The notes under the pieces are model-generated. The model saw nothing but the letters and a program-made list of their open reading frames with translations, did no database searches and was not told the DNA's origin. A stretch of DNA of 64,000 bases from Calothrix membranacea FACHB-236 (GTDB lineage: Bacteria; Cyanobacteriota; Cyanobacteriia; Cyanobacteriales; Nostocaceae): the NCBI RefSeq assembly GCF_014696315.1, contig NZ_JACJPX010000003.1:181596-245595 (forward strand), read 5' to 3'. Below, piece by piece: positions 1 through 8,470 of this stretch. The translations under genes and the position numbers were made by a program. The first letter of the stretch is position 1; each line of letters opens with the position of its first letter.

Positions 1-40
1 GACACCACAGTGTGTCCTTTCTTGCCCTGTTAACTCTCCA

Positions 41-1462
41 GTGCCTTATCAAGCAAAAAAGGGTAGATGTAAGGTTGATGCTAATCTCATTGCAACTCAG
101 AAGCTATTCACCGATGGTAAAGGACATCCTTTTGCCTCAGCCATCGTCATTTGGGAACTATGCAACGTTTTAGCCCAACGCCAATCGCTTCCCTGGCAAG
201 TTGATACGGATGGAGAGCTATATTATCAACGGCAAATTAATGGTGGTAAAGGTGCGATCGCATTCCGAGTGACGGATAATATGAATTCCGAGCTAGAATG
301 CGTACTCAAAGGTGCCAAGGCTTTATCTGCGCTCGAAGCATTTGATATTAGATCTGCTTGTATGCACTTGATCTATGCGGCTCATGCCACTAACCTAGAT
401 CAGCCTTGGGAAGAAGAGTTTATCATCAACGACCGCCAAATTGAAGAATATCTAGGACTAGACAAGCGCAAAGACTTGAACAAAACTACCAAGCTAGCGC
501 TGATTAAAGAACTTGCTCAACAACCCTGTCAACTTATCGCCTCTATTGATTTACCTGCAAAAGGAAAGATTCCAGGGGTATACCTAGAAAAAAGCCGCTT
601 GTGGCATTTATTAGATATTCAACACCACTTTCAAGAAGATGATTTAGGATGCAAACATCTAGTTGGGTTGACTTTTACAATTAAAGCAGGTCAATGGGCA
701 GAGTATTTTCTCAATCGCCAAGGTTGCAAAGAGCGTACTGCTTTCTATCAATACGGTACCTTACCCAAAGCTTTACTGAATGTAGTCATGAGCATTTGGC
801 AACAGCATGAAGGCGCAGCGCGGATGATGCTGTGGTTATTATTTAAAACCAAAATAGGTAGAGAACAGCGCATTACTATCCCCACTCTCATGAGAGTTGC
901 TTACGGCGAGCGAAAATTGAGCCAAGTCTCTGGACACCCGGAGAATCGCCAACGCCTCTTAAGAATATTTGAAAGCGATTTAGAAGTACTTAATTATCAT
1001 GGACTCAAACCTATATTCGATCCCGTTACCTACCCATTAGAAATTCAACCTTTGTGGGCAAAGTTAGTTGATATTCCCGAAGACGCAGACGCAGCATTGG
1101 ACTTCTGGATAGATGATGGTAGTAACGGTACGCGATTAACCGATGCAGCACCTCGCGGTAAGTGGAATCGACTAATGAATGCCCGCATTTTATATTTTGA
1201 AGTTCCACCAGATTGGAAAAAACAACTTGCCAAGTCTAAAAAGAAGCAGCGAACTACTAACCGCAAAACAAAATTCAAACCACAAATAAATCTTTCTGTT
1301 GAATATATTCTTGAAGCTAGAAAAAGGTTAGGGTTAAGCCAAAGAGACTTAGCAAGGCTAACAGGTAAAAGCCAAAGTTGGATTCGTGATATTGAAAATG
1401 GGCGTTTTGAAGCTAAGTTAGAAGACCAAATGTTATTACGAAAAGCGCTGGGGATGAATTAG
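41..1462 (+). CDS. Large hypothetical protein with C-terminal Xre-type HTH; 5' end uncertain
   Basis: The function is not recognised. The 473-residue reading frame from GTG at 41 has no stop between base 2 and the GTG, so the true start may lie outside the window. The first ~370 residues match no family I can name; they are rich in alternating helix/strand segments with basic patches. The last ~60 residues form a clear Cro/CI (Xre) helix-turn-helix, LSQRDLARLTGKSQSWIRDI, preceded by a lysine/arginine-rich linker (about 393-412). This points to sequence-specific DNA binding by the tail. A large globular part plus terminal HTH is also seen in replication initiator-like proteins of cyanobacteria, but that comparison is inference only. 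The gene stands alone and is followed by a palindromic repeat. Confidence 0.7.
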   Translation: MPYQAKKGRCKVDANLIATQKLFTDGKGHPFASAIVIWELCNVLAQRQSLPWQVDTDGELYYQRQINGGKGAIAFRVTDNMNSELECVLKGAKALSALEAFDIRSACMHLIYAAHATNLDQPWEEEFIINDRQIEEYLGLDKRKDLNKTTKLALIKELAQQPCQLIASIDLPAKGKIPGVYLEKSRLWHLLDIQHHFQEDDLGCKHLVGLTFTIKAGQWAEYFLNRQGCKERTAFYQYGTLPKALLNVVMSIWQQHEGAARMMLWLLFKTKIGREQRITIPTLMRVAYGERKLSQVSGHPENRQRLLRIFESDLEVLNYHGLKPIFDPVTYPLEIQPLWAKLVDIPEDADAALDFWIDDGSNGTRLTDAAPRGKWNRLMNARILYFEVPPDWKKQLAKSKKKQRTTNRKTKFKPQINLSVEYILEARKRLGLSQRDLARLTGKSQSWIRDIENGRFEAKLEDQMLLRKALGMN

Positions 1463-1743
1463 GGTAATGGGTAATGGGAATTTCTCCCCGTGCTTGTAGA
1501 GACGCGATTAATCGCGTCTCTACCTCGCCTCTTTAGGGACTTCCAGAAAATAAATTATCCGATTTCCGAGAGAAGATATTTTTATTTTTCCCCCTGCTCC
1601 CAGCCCCTCTGACTTGAAAGTGCTAAGTTCTGAGTGCTGAGTGCTGAGTAAAAATCCCAGCCTCGACTTTCATGCTTGGCGGTGAAATTTTTTCATTGGG
1701 ACTGCCTACACAGTGATAGTACATTTTTTAAGTTGGAAGTCCC
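1463..1743. other. Spacer with palindromic and heptamer repeats
   Basis: There is no convincing ORF. The spacer holds the 28-bp palindrome at 1496-1523 and a short GAGTGCT-type heptamer run at about 1629-1650. It separates two convergent genes. Confidence 0.6.
1496..1523. repeat. Perfect 28-bp palindrome (dispersed cyanobacterial repeat)
   Basis: The left arm GTAGAGACGCGATT is followed directly by its exact reverse complement. Imperfect copies with a TTCA centre occur at 19409-19436 and 43993-44018, so this is a dispersed repeat. The copies at 1496 and 43993 follow stop codons, where the hairpin could protect or end transcripts. Confidence 0.85.
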
Positions 1744-2139
1744 TTAAGCTTCGTTAAACTTGGCGCGAATAGTTTCTATGCGTTGACGATTTACACCTAA
1801 ATCGCTTTTACCCAAACGAGAAGCTGAACGCACCTGAATGACATTTGCGTTGCGGTCAAGATAGAATTCGACATCATCCACGAAGCCTAGTAAGGCACTT
1901 TTAAATTCTGCATACAAGTAATCAGGACTTTCAGTAACAATCTGAGTTCTGGGTAAAGACTCAATGATACTTTTAAGATTGGCGATCGCTTGTTCTGGTG
2001 TTGATGTGAAAGTCAGAGGCGCAATTTGATGAACTGCATCTGTACTTTGGCTAGAGACACAGTTAGGGCTATTGGGACAAGATGCTAGTTTCCCGTTGTT
2101 AACCCCTAAGTTATTAGGTCTTTTACCTGCAAAAACCAT
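1744..2139 (-). CDS. DUF1499 family protein
   Basis: This 131-residue protein carries the family signature near its N-terminus (CPNSPNCVSS, about 21-30), then a region ending in the typical DVEFYLDR and IQVRSASRLGKSDLGVNR blocks. These are hallmarks of DUF1499, a small family found in cyanobacteria, algae and proteobacteria with no defined biochemical role. No signal peptide or membrane helix is visible. It lies 106 bp downstream of the DUF938 methyltransferase gene on the same strand, so co-transcription is possible. Length fits the family. No Shine-Dalgarno stands out. Confidence 0.85.
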   Translation of the reverse strand: MVFAGKRPNNLGVNNGKLASCPNSPNCVSSQSTDAVHQIAPLTFTSTPEQAIANLKSIIESLPRTQIVTESPDYLYAEFKSALLGFVDDVEFYLDRNANVIQVRSASRLGKSDLGVNRQRIETIRAKFNEA

Positions 2140-2245
2140 AATTATCTTGTGAAATTGTGTAATTTAAAGTCGTATTCACTCTAGAAGAATTAATTGCTCG
2201 CAAGCAAGCCACCTAAGATGGAATATATAGGAATACGAATTAAAT

Positions 2246-2896
2246 TTATTCATTAGCAGAACGTTCAAACACTACGGAAAGATTATTTGCTGGCATTTGG
2301 TAAATTTGTTTGAACAGGAAATTTTCTGCATTAGCTGCTGCAACTACATCATCCAAGTTACGCACGCCCCACTCGGGATTTTGAGCCCGTAAATATTCGT
2401 CAAAAGCAGCATTACTCGGTGCTGTATGTTCTCCACCTCGTTTAAATGGGCCGTATAAATACAGGATACCTCCTGGTTTGAGGATGCGATTTGCACCTGC
2501 CATTAGTCCCAGACAAGCTGACCAAGGTGAAATGTGAATCATATTAATGTTAACAATGGCAGCAATTGGTGAAGTCTCAAGCCACTCGCTGACTACTCCT
2601 GTTTCCACTGGCCAAACTGCTTCTCTCACATCCAGCGTTTGCGGTGGATAAATGTTATCACAGCCGCAGTGTTGAATCCATGCATTAATGCTAGTGAGTG
2701 ATTGCGGGTTTACATCTGTGGGTAGCCACTGGCGTGGGCTGAGTTTGGGAGCAAAAAATACTGAATGTTCGCCAGTTCCAGCAGCTATTTCTAATATCGT
2801 GCCACTCGCAGGTAATACTTGTAAAAGTACTTCTAAAATCGGTTCGCGGTTGCGCTGGGTTGCGGGTGCTTCTTGCCTTGCGTCTTGTAGTGCCAT
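2246..2896 (-). CDS. DUF938 family SAM-dependent methyltransferase
   Basis: This 216-residue class I methyltransferase-like protein has a SAM-binding motif I at about 36-48 (ILEIAAGTGEHSVFF), an acidic post-I element (PTDVNPQSL), and the DUF938 blocks NINMIHISPW and ILKPGGILYLYGPFKRGG. The family is predicted to methylate an unknown substrate. No membrane or export signal is seen. AGGA just before the ATG is a plausible ribosome site. It is divergent from the aminotransferase at 3134 and shares a 237-bp intergenic region with it. Confidence 0.87.
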   Translation of the reverse strand: MALQDARQEAPATQRNREPILEVLLQVLPASGTILEIAAGTGEHSVFFAPKLSPRQWLPTDVNPQSLTSINAWIQHCGCDNIYPPQTLDVREAVWPVETGVVSEWLETSPIAAIVNINMIHISPWSACLGLMAGANRILKPGGILYLYGPFKRGGEHTAPSNAAFDEYLRAQNPEWGVRNLDDVVAAANAENFLFKQIYQMPANNLSVVFERSANE

Positions 2897-3100
2897 TCCT
2901 GTAGTTGGAAAAAGAAAGTGGGAGAACTGCCATCAAGACCATAATACCGAGGGCAGCCGCATCTAAATTGGTAATTATCGTTTAAATCTCGTGATTGTAA
3001 CGCTGCCGAAAGTATGCTGTGTATTACTCCAATCAGCATTAATAAGCAAAATTAAGAATCCTCAGAGTCACTCAAACAACGGTGATGCGATCGCTCTATG

Positions 3101-3118
3101 ATGCGGTAAGTACCGCAT
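3101..3118. promoter_or_regulatory. Short inverted repeat just upstream of the aminotransferase start
   Basis: Arms ATGCGGTA and TACCGCAT are separated by two bases and end 15 bp before the ATG at 3134. The position suits an operator or a 5' leader hairpin. No known regulator consensus is recognised. Confidence 0.35.
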
Positions 3119-3133
3119 AGCTGAGAAAAAATC

Positions 3134-4282
3134 ATGACGCATACCGTATCAATCAACGACAGTCAGAGGTTACAACTTGCACCTTTAGCAACACCGAATC
3201 GTCTATTATTAGGGCCAGGGCCTTCCAATGCTCATCCAGCCGTTCTTCAGGCAATGAATACCTCACCAGTTGGGCATCTTGATCCCGCTTTTCTGGCTTT
3301 GATGGATGAAATTCAGTCATTACTACGCTACGTATGGCAGACAGAAAATCCCCTAACTATTGCAGTTAGCGGTACGGGAACAGCCGCAATGGAAGCAACC
3401 ATCGCCAATGTTACAGAACCCGGCGATGTAGTATTAATTGGTGTAGCGGGATATTTTGGCAATCGCCTTGTCGATATGGCAGGTAGATATGGCGCAGATG
3501 TCCGAACTATTACCAAACCCTGGGGACAAGTCTTCAATTTAGATGAAATTCGCACTGCACTAGAAACTCATCGCCCAGCAATTCTCGCCTTAGTTCATGC
3601 TGAAACCTCCACTGGCGCGCGTCAGCCTTTAGAAGGGGTAGCAGAATTATGTCGTGAATTTGACACGCTGCTACTAGTAGATACAGTTACTAGCCTGGGT
3701 GGAGTACCCATCTTTTTAGATAATTGGGGAGTTGACCTCGCTTATAGCTGTAGTCAAAAAGGCCTGGGTTGTCCTCCGGGTGCTTCACCCTTTACCATGA
3801 GTCCCCGTGCTGTAGAGAAATTGCAAAAGAGACGCAACAAGGTTGCTAACTGGTATTTAGATATGAACTTGCTCAGTAAATACTGGGGGAATGAACGCAC
3901 CTATCACCATACAGCGCCCATTAATTTGTATTATGCCTTACGAGAAGCACTGCGTTTAGTTGCAGAGGAAGGACTAGCAAACTGCTGGCAACGTCATCAA
4001 AAAAATGTAGAGTATCTCTGGGAGAGCTTGGAAGATATTGGATTAAGTATGCACGTAGAGCGAGAATATCGCCTCCCAACCCTGACCACTGTCCGCATCC
4101 CTGAAGGGGTAGATGGCAAAGCCATTGCCCGTAAGTTACTTGATGAACATAACATTGAAGTTGGCGGTGGTCTTGGCGAACTAGCTGGTAAAGTTTGGCG
4201 CGTTGGACTAATGGGCTTTAATAGCCGTAAAGAAAGTGTTGATAGACTTTTAGAAGCACTGCGCCAGGTGTTACCTAAATAG
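3134..4282 (+). CDS. Class V PLP aminotransferase (serine/alanine-glyoxylate type)
   Basis: This 382-residue fold-type I, class V aminotransferase contains LLGPGPSNAHPAVLQA near the N-terminus, the cofactor aspartate in LLVDTVTSLGG (D183), the PLP-lysine in SYSCSQKGLGCPPG-type context (K209), and the C-terminal KVWRVGLMG block. The family transfers amino groups from serine or alanine to glyoxylate. In cyanobacteria this fits photorespiratory 2-phosphoglycolate metabolism. Older annotations of such proteins as a soluble hydrogenase subunit are historical. The protein is cytosolic and full length. An inverted repeat precedes the start. Substrate preference cannot be read from the sequence. Confidence 0.9.
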   Translation: MTHTVSINDSQRLQLAPLATPNRLLLGPGPSNAHPAVLQAMNTSPVGHLDPAFLALMDEIQSLLRYVWQTENPLTIAVSGTGTAAMEATIANVTEPGDVVLIGVAGYFGNRLVDMAGRYGADVRTITKPWGQVFNLDEIRTALETHRPAILALVHAETSTGARQPLEGVAELCREFDTLLLVDTVTSLGGVPIFLDNWGVDLAYSCSQKGLGCPPGASPFTMSPRAVEKLQKRRNKVANWYLDMNLLSKYWGNERTYHHTAPINLYYALREALRLVAEEGLANCWQRHQKNVEYLWESLEDIGLSMHVEREYRLPTLTTVRIPEGVDGKAIARKLLDEHNIEVGGGLGELAGKVWRVGLMGFNSRKESVDRLLEALRQVLPK

Positions 4283-4446
4283 GGATTAGGGATTAGGGAC
4301 TAGGTATTAGGAACTACTAAGTAGTTTTTTTACCCAGTACTCATAACTTTTTCAAGTTAGCCTCTGATGCAATCAATCACACAACTAAGGCATGAAAATT
4401 AACTGTTCCTAGTACCCAGTACCTAGTTCCCAATCCCTATTTGCCT

Positions 4447-4782
4447 CTATTTATTCTTGTGGCTTTGCTTTCCAGCCTTAGAATGTTGCTCTTTGGTACC
4501 ACCCTGAGTGCTTTCTTCGTTATCGTGGTCATCATTATTATCACTATTGGATTTGCTGCTGCCTCTGTGGGAACTCTTGCCGCCCTTGCTGCCAATTTCA
4601 GCCATGTGTTCTCTGTCTTGGCTTACAGCTTCACCACCTTTGCGTCCAGCTTCACGGGCTTCCTCAGAGGTAAACTCGTGCGCTGTACCTTTTTCATGGG
4701 CAGCGTGTCCGCCTTTACTAGCAATTTCGCGTTGCTTATTTTCATCCATAGAAGCAAAACCGCGTTTACTGGTGTCTGACAT
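4447..4782 (-). CDS. KGG-repeat stress-induced protein
   Basis: This 111-residue, strongly hydrophilic protein has repeated KGG motifs in the order RGFASMDENKQREIASKGG, EAGRKGGEAV, EIGSKGGKSS, plus a low-complexity Ser/Asn/Asp tail. This is the KGG/GsiB-like hydrophilin pattern linked to desiccation, osmotic and general stress. A strong ribosome site (AAAGGAG) sits about 9 bases before the ATG. Length and composition suggest an intrinsically disordered protein. The antisense frames across it look membrane-like only because they read the complement of a biased sequence. It is a single gene with a ~500-bp upstream region that probably carries the stress-responsive promoter. Confidence 0.88.
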   Translation of the reverse strand: MSDTSKRGFASMDENKQREIASKGGHAAHEKGTAHEFTSEEAREAGRKGGEAVSQDREHMAEIGSKGGKSSHRGSSKSNSDNNDDHDNEESTQGGTKEQHSKAGKQSHKNK

Positions 4783-5300
4783 TTGAAAACTCCTTTTAAC
4801 TAACTAAAGCTTTTGACTTTGTAGCAAGTGGAAACCGGATTCGGTTCCTCATGTCAAATCATCACTTCCTTAAGTTAGCTACCAAATTGAGTTGTATTCA
4901 TGTCTCCTTAGGGAGAAAGATTTACGGTTACAGCATCATTATAGATATATACAAAGATATATACTGAAAATCTGAATTAGCGATAACCCATCAGCGCAAA
5001 AAAACGTCACAAAATTTCCACGAAATCTTTAAATTATCAGCTTCAGCAATTTAGATAAATTGTCTTTTTGCAGAGCTTGCTTAATAGAGGAATCTGATTT
5101 TTTACCGAAATAACCTACTCTTAATTTGAGTTGTGAAATTGGTAATAGTTACAAAAATTTATAGTGGCTAGGAGTTTCCTAGCCAAAAAATTATGAATTT
5201 TTAGCGAATGCTGAATAATTGTTATAGATTGTAAAGCGCGATCGCTCTCCTCAAATGCTTGGTAATCAGTTGAGTTAAGGGATCTCAATTTCTCTAGAAT
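4783..5300. other. Long spacer, probable promoter region of the KGG gene
   Basis: This is 518 bp of AT-rich DNA without a convincing ORF. It probably holds the promoter of the minus-strand KGG gene. I see no clear -35/-10 pair or known operator. Confidence 0.4.
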
Positions 5301-5411
5301 TTACTGGGATAGAAAGCCAGCGAATAAAAGAGGCAAAAGAATTAAAGCCGAGATAATCAACACTAGCGTGATTGGCTGTATTTTTATAATGTTCTTATCA
5401 GGCTCTGGCAT
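5301..5411 (-). CDS. Small 36-residue single-helix membrane protein
   Basis: This short gene has ATG at 5411-5409 and TAA at 5303-5301. A strong ribosome site (AAGGTG) lies 5-6 bases before the start. The peptide begins MPEPDKNIIKIQP and continues as an uninterrupted hydrophobic helix rich in Leu/Ile (LVLIISALILLPLLF) with a short GFLSQ tail. The charged N-terminus followed by one helix is the layout of the tiny subunits and assembly factors of photosynthetic or respiratory complexes. I do not match it to a named one. It lies about 190 bp downstream of the secreted protein gene at 5600 on the same strand. Confidence 0.6.
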   Translation of the reverse strand: MPEPDKNIIKIQPITLVLIISALILLPLLFAGFLSQ

Positions 5412-5515
5412 TGTTCACCTTGGGAAAAAATAGGTAGACAATTTCAGCCTAAACTATTTTCACGCTCCGATTCAAGTCAAGCTAGGTTGAAATATCACAT
5501 ACTTTAGTAAGATTT

Positions 5516-5548
5516 AGAACCCCGACTTTTCCAAAAAGTCGGGGTTCT
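5516..5548. repeat. Hairpin repeat (GGGGTTCT arms)
   Basis: A 15-bp arm, AGAACCCCGACTTTT, is followed two to three bases later by its reverse complement. It resembles dispersed hairpins common in filamentous cyanobacterial spacers. It could end transcripts leaving the gene at 5600, but there is no clear T-run. Confidence 0.65.
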
Positions 5549-5599
5549 GGGTTATCCCTAACAACAACTTTGTAATTACGAATTACAAATTATTCTGTT

Positions 5600-6202
5600 T
5601 TACTTCACAGCCGAGAATACAGGGCTTGGTCTTTTAAGCTTGGCGTAGGTGCGGCGAACAGGTGGCTGATGCACCATCGAATAACCCATCCAGAGAATAT
5701 TCTGCCGTTCTTTAACCGGAAACGAAACTGTGTGGACTAATGCATCTTGTTGCCACATCAATGAAGAAAAAGGTTGTGGTGGGTTTTGCTGATTTCCTTC
5801 TAATAAATACCCTTGGATATTTTTTCCTAAAGAAACTGGCTTACCTGTGTGTCTATGTTTATAAAATTCTTTGATTGCAGTTACAGAATTGGGGCTATCA
5901 ACGCTAAAACTGCCTACCAAACAAGGCGTATCAGTAGTTTCACAACTGAACAAACCTACAATCATACTGCGAGGCGAATTGCTAGAAAAAACTTTGACAG
6001 TTAGTTTACTGAGCAAATCGCGATTGCTTCCATCTCCTAAGCGAATTTGTTCAGGTAAACGCATTGCATAACCCGGTGGTAAGCTTTGCTGAATTTCTGG
6101 CAATTCGGAAATAAACACTTCCGATGGAATAGCAGAAGCAGGAAATGTACTGCCTAAAACAGCTAGAACAACTGGTAAAGTAAGTAATTTACGAAACAGC
6201 AT
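5600..6202 (-). CDS. Hypothetical exported protein
   Basis: This 200-residue protein has a typical N-terminal signal peptide (MLFRKLLTLPVVLAVLGSTF, cleavage probably after ASA near residue 24). The mature part is soluble, with a Cys pair within FSCETTDTPCLVG and no recognised domain. It is probably periplasmic. No function is assigned. It is preceded upstream by a heptamer-repeat spacer and followed by a hairpin repeat, so it is likely monocistronic. Confidence 0.75.
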   Translation of the reverse strand: MLFRKLLTLPVVLAVLGSTFPASAIPSEVFISELPEIQQSLPPGYAMRLPEQIRLGDGSNRDLLSKLTVKVFSSNSPRSMIVGLFSCETTDTPCLVGSFSVDSPNSVTAIKEFYKHRHTGKPVSLGKNIQGYLLEGNQQNPPQPFSSLMWQQDALVHTVSFPVKERQNILWMGYSMVHQPPVRRTYAKLKRPSPVFSAVK

Positions 6203-6320
6203 GTTTTAACCATTTTTTATAAGTGGATAATAAAAACTACTTGAAAAAATGGTTAAACAGCCTGAGAGGAATTACTTATTAATTAGTAATAAAAAGACAC
6301 AGTTAGATTGGGGGAATGGG

Positions 6321-6354
6321 GAATTGGTAATTGGTAATTGGTAATTGGTAATGG
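6321..6354. repeat. Heptamer tandem repeat (GGTAATT)
   Basis: There are about four tandem copies of the 7-bp unit GGTAATT in the spacer between two minus-strand genes. This is the short tandemly repeated repetitive (STRR) type known from heterocystous cyanobacteria. Confidence 0.8.
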
Positions 6355-6379
6355 GAACACCAAATACCAAACACCCAAA

Positions 6380-7516
6380 TTAAAAATCTACGCCACGTTT
6401 GAGTTCTACGCCGTGATTAGCATAGTGTTTGTGACAATAAACTTCGGAATGGACGCTGGCTAAATCAAAGTATGAAGGTTGATTTTGACAGCGACCGGTG
6501 ATAATGACTTCCGTATCACGGGGTTTGCGAAGTAATGCTTGCACAATCGGTTCTACGGGGAGTAATTCTAAGTCAACGGTGGGATTGAGTTCATCCAAAA
6601 TAATGGTTTTATACAATCCAGAAGCGATCGCAGTTTTGGCAATTTCCCAACCTCTTTCGGCTTCTACGTAGTCTAATTCTTGGCGAGAATTGCGCCAGAC
6701 AATCGCATCTCTTCCACAACGTTGGTGATCCACTACCTCAGGATATGATTGCTGTAAGGCTGCGATCGCTGCGTCTTCTGTGTAGCCGCTACCACCTTTG
6801 AGCCATTGCATAATCATCACGCGGGTAGAACCAGGATGATTGATTCCTCTACCGATAGCTTGTAATGCCTTACCTAAAGCGCTGGTAGACTTACCTTTGC
6901 CAGCACCCGTATAAATCTCAATTCCCTCAATCAGCAATGCTTCTGCTGTGGGGTGGTGTTGAGGTTTCATTTCGGAATGTAAATCGGCAATATCTAGCAG
7001 CTTTTGCGGTGCAGCACGTCCAGTAGCAATAATTTCTAAATCCTGGGGTTTAGACTTAAGTGTCCGTACAACTTCATCAAGTTCCAGCAAACCTAAATCT
7101 AGAACCGGGTTAATTTCATCTAGAACTACAACAGAATACAAACCAGAGGCGATCGCACCTTTGGCTACATCCCAACCTCTAGCTGCTTCAGCACAGTCAA
7201 AGGCAGTAATTTCGTCAGGCCCAAAATATTCTGCTCTCCCTGTTCTTACTTGGTCAATTAAATGGGGAAAGCCGCGCTGCAATGCAGCAATTGCGCCGTC
7301 CTCATCATAATCTCGTTCTGGCCCCTTTAAGAATCTTAGTAATAAGACACGATTTGCATTGCTCGGTGTATTTATCCCCAAGCCAATCGAGCGCAAAACC
7401 ACGCCTAAAGCTGCTTGGGACTTCCCTTTCCCAGCACCATCGTAGACGTGAATTTGACCAGTGAGCCGTTCAGGACGCACTTGCGCCGTGCGAATACCGA
7501 TACCGTTCCTTGTCAT
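6380..7516 (-). CDS. Tandem double-domain cob(I)yrinic acid a,c-diamide adenosyltransferase (BtuR/CobO type)
   Basis: This 378-residue protein is two BtuR/CobO/CobP domains in tandem, about 18-192 and 196-378. Each has its own P-loop (YDGAGKGKSQAALG and YTGAGKGKSTSALG), an acidic strand (VVVLDEINP and TIILDELNP) and a late block (IIATGRAAPQKLLDIADLHSE and VIITGRCQNQPSYFDLASVHSE). The C-terminus ends GVELKRGVDF, as in single-domain enzymes. The family transfers the adenosyl group of ATP to cobalt in corrinoids. Single-domain homologues have about 180-200 residues, so this is a fused duplication that may replace the usual dimer. Both P-loops look intact. No cobalamin genes are adjacent. Confidence 0.85.
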   Translation of the reverse strand: MTRNGIGIRTAQVRPERLTGQIHVYDGAGKGKSQAALGVVLRSIGLGINTPSNANRVLLLRFLKGPERDYDEDGAIAALQRGFPHLIDQVRTGRAEYFGPDEITAFDCAEAARGWDVAKGAIASGLYSVVVLDEINPVLDLGLLELDEVVRTLKSKPQDLEIIATGRAAPQKLLDIADLHSEMKPQHHPTAEALLIEGIEIYTGAGKGKSTSALGKALQAIGRGINHPGSTRVMIMQWLKGGSGYTEDAAIAALQQSYPEVVDHQRCGRDAIVWRNSRQELDYVEAERGWEIAKTAIASGLYKTIILDELNPTVDLELLPVEPIVQALLRKPRDTEVIITGRCQNQPSYFDLASVHSEVYCHKHYANHGVELKRGVDF

Positions 7517-7593
7517 TTCTCGAAAAGCTCTAATGTAGCAATTTTTAATCTTAACGAACGTCTTGCACTCTCAGGTAGAGGGGCTATGATATT

Positions 7594-7643
7594 TGGGCAT
7601 TAAGCATTGGGCATGGGGCATGGGGCATTGGGCATTGGGCATT
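7594..7643. repeat. Heptamer array (GGGCATT/GGGGCAT)
   Basis: This is a degenerate run of 7-bp units GGGCATT, GGGCATG and GGGGCAT. The same unit recurs at about 18551-18582 and 44684-44712. Confidence 0.75.
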
Positions 7644-7679
7644 AAATATATGTATTGATTTTGAATTCTTAATTTTTAT

Positions 7680-7747
7680 TCCCATTCCCCATTCCCCATT
7701 ACCCATTCCCCAGTCCCCAGTCCCCATTCCCCCATTCCCCATTCCCC
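7680..7747. repeat. Heptamer array (CATTCCC/CAGTCCC)
   Basis: About nine degenerate 7-bp units, CATTCCC, CAGTCCC and TTACCCA, lie just upstream of fraC. They are partly complementary to the GGGGCAT array 40 bp away, so a hairpin between the arrays is possible. Confidence 0.75.
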
Positions 7748-7861
7748 GAAAAATACTGGCACATCAGGATGGTAAAAGGCAAGAACAATGAGATAATTGC
7801 CCCCATCACAGTGGGTATGCCAGTTATACTCTCTACAGTTAACCCTTACAGAGGAAGGTTT

Positions 7862-8407
7862 ATGCTTGAAGATTGGGCGCTTCCCAGAGTATTGCCGATT
7901 GGCGCAATTTTGTTTGACTTATTATTTATACTCATGGCCATCTCTATAGAAGGCTACTGTTTTAATAGAAGATTAAAATTTGACAAGAAAACTAGCATTT
8001 TTTATTCCATATCTATTAATCTGTTTTCCAGCGTCATTGGTTGGCTGGCGTTCTTCGCCATAGAGCCTAGGTTGCCTATCCAGTTGAGAACAGAATTAAT
8101 TAACTATATATTCTTCAATACTGTTAAATATTCTAATACGCAAACTATCATTATTCTGTCCGCTTTTATAATTTTCTTCGCAACGTTCATTGTTAAGCTA
8201 TTTCTGCTTAGAGGATTCTCGCTTTTACTCAATGAAGAATTTTGGAAGAAGAAAGAGGAAAGTCCAAACACCGAACCTCCTAATTGGCGTAAGCTCAAAC
8301 GTTCTAAGCTAATTAGTAATAATTTAGTTTCCACTCTGTTAATAGCTAATTCCTTGAGCTATACTGCTATCACTTTGGTTTTGCTAATTCGGAATAAAGC
8401 TCTGTAA
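7862..8407 (+). CDS. fraC: Filament integrity protein FraC
   Basis: This is a membrane protein with three to four predicted helices and a short cytoplasmic part. The ORF could begin at 7769. I chose ATG 7862 because a strong ribosome site (GAGGAAGG) precedes it and the 181-residue product beginning MLEDWALPRVLPIGAILFDL fits the size of Anabaena FraC (about 180). The identity rests on the three-gene order and on the match of all three proteins to fraC-fraD-fraE. In Anabaena, FraC and FraD are needed for septal junctions/nanopores, filament integrity and molecule exchange between cells. The next gene starts 63 bp downstream, which indicates an operon. Confidence 0.82.
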   Translation: MLEDWALPRVLPIGAILFDLLFILMAISIEGYCFNRRLKFDKKTSIFYSISINLFSSVIGWLAFFAIEPRLPIQLRTELINYIFFNTVKYSNTQTIIILSAFIIFFATFIVKLFLLRGFSLLLNEEFWKKKEESPNTEPPNWRKLKRSKLISNNLVSTLLIANSLSYTAITLVLLIRNKAL

Positions 8408-8470
8408 TTTAATTAATTATTTGCGCGACAAAATGAGATAGCGACTATTAAATGGGCTAGAGGTTAAAGA

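Larger units (their letters stand above)
7517..7861. other. Repeat-rich spacer upstream of fraC
   Basis: The spacer is dominated by two heptamer-type arrays (see 7594-7643 and 7680-7747). The fraC promoter must lie in or beyond them. No consensus promoter stands out. Confidence 0.5.

Noticed and set aside
4441..4786. Plus-strand hydrophobic ORFs opposite the KGG gene
   Set aside because: The KGG protein on the minus strand has a perfect ribosome site and a known motif. The plus-strand frames are its complement.
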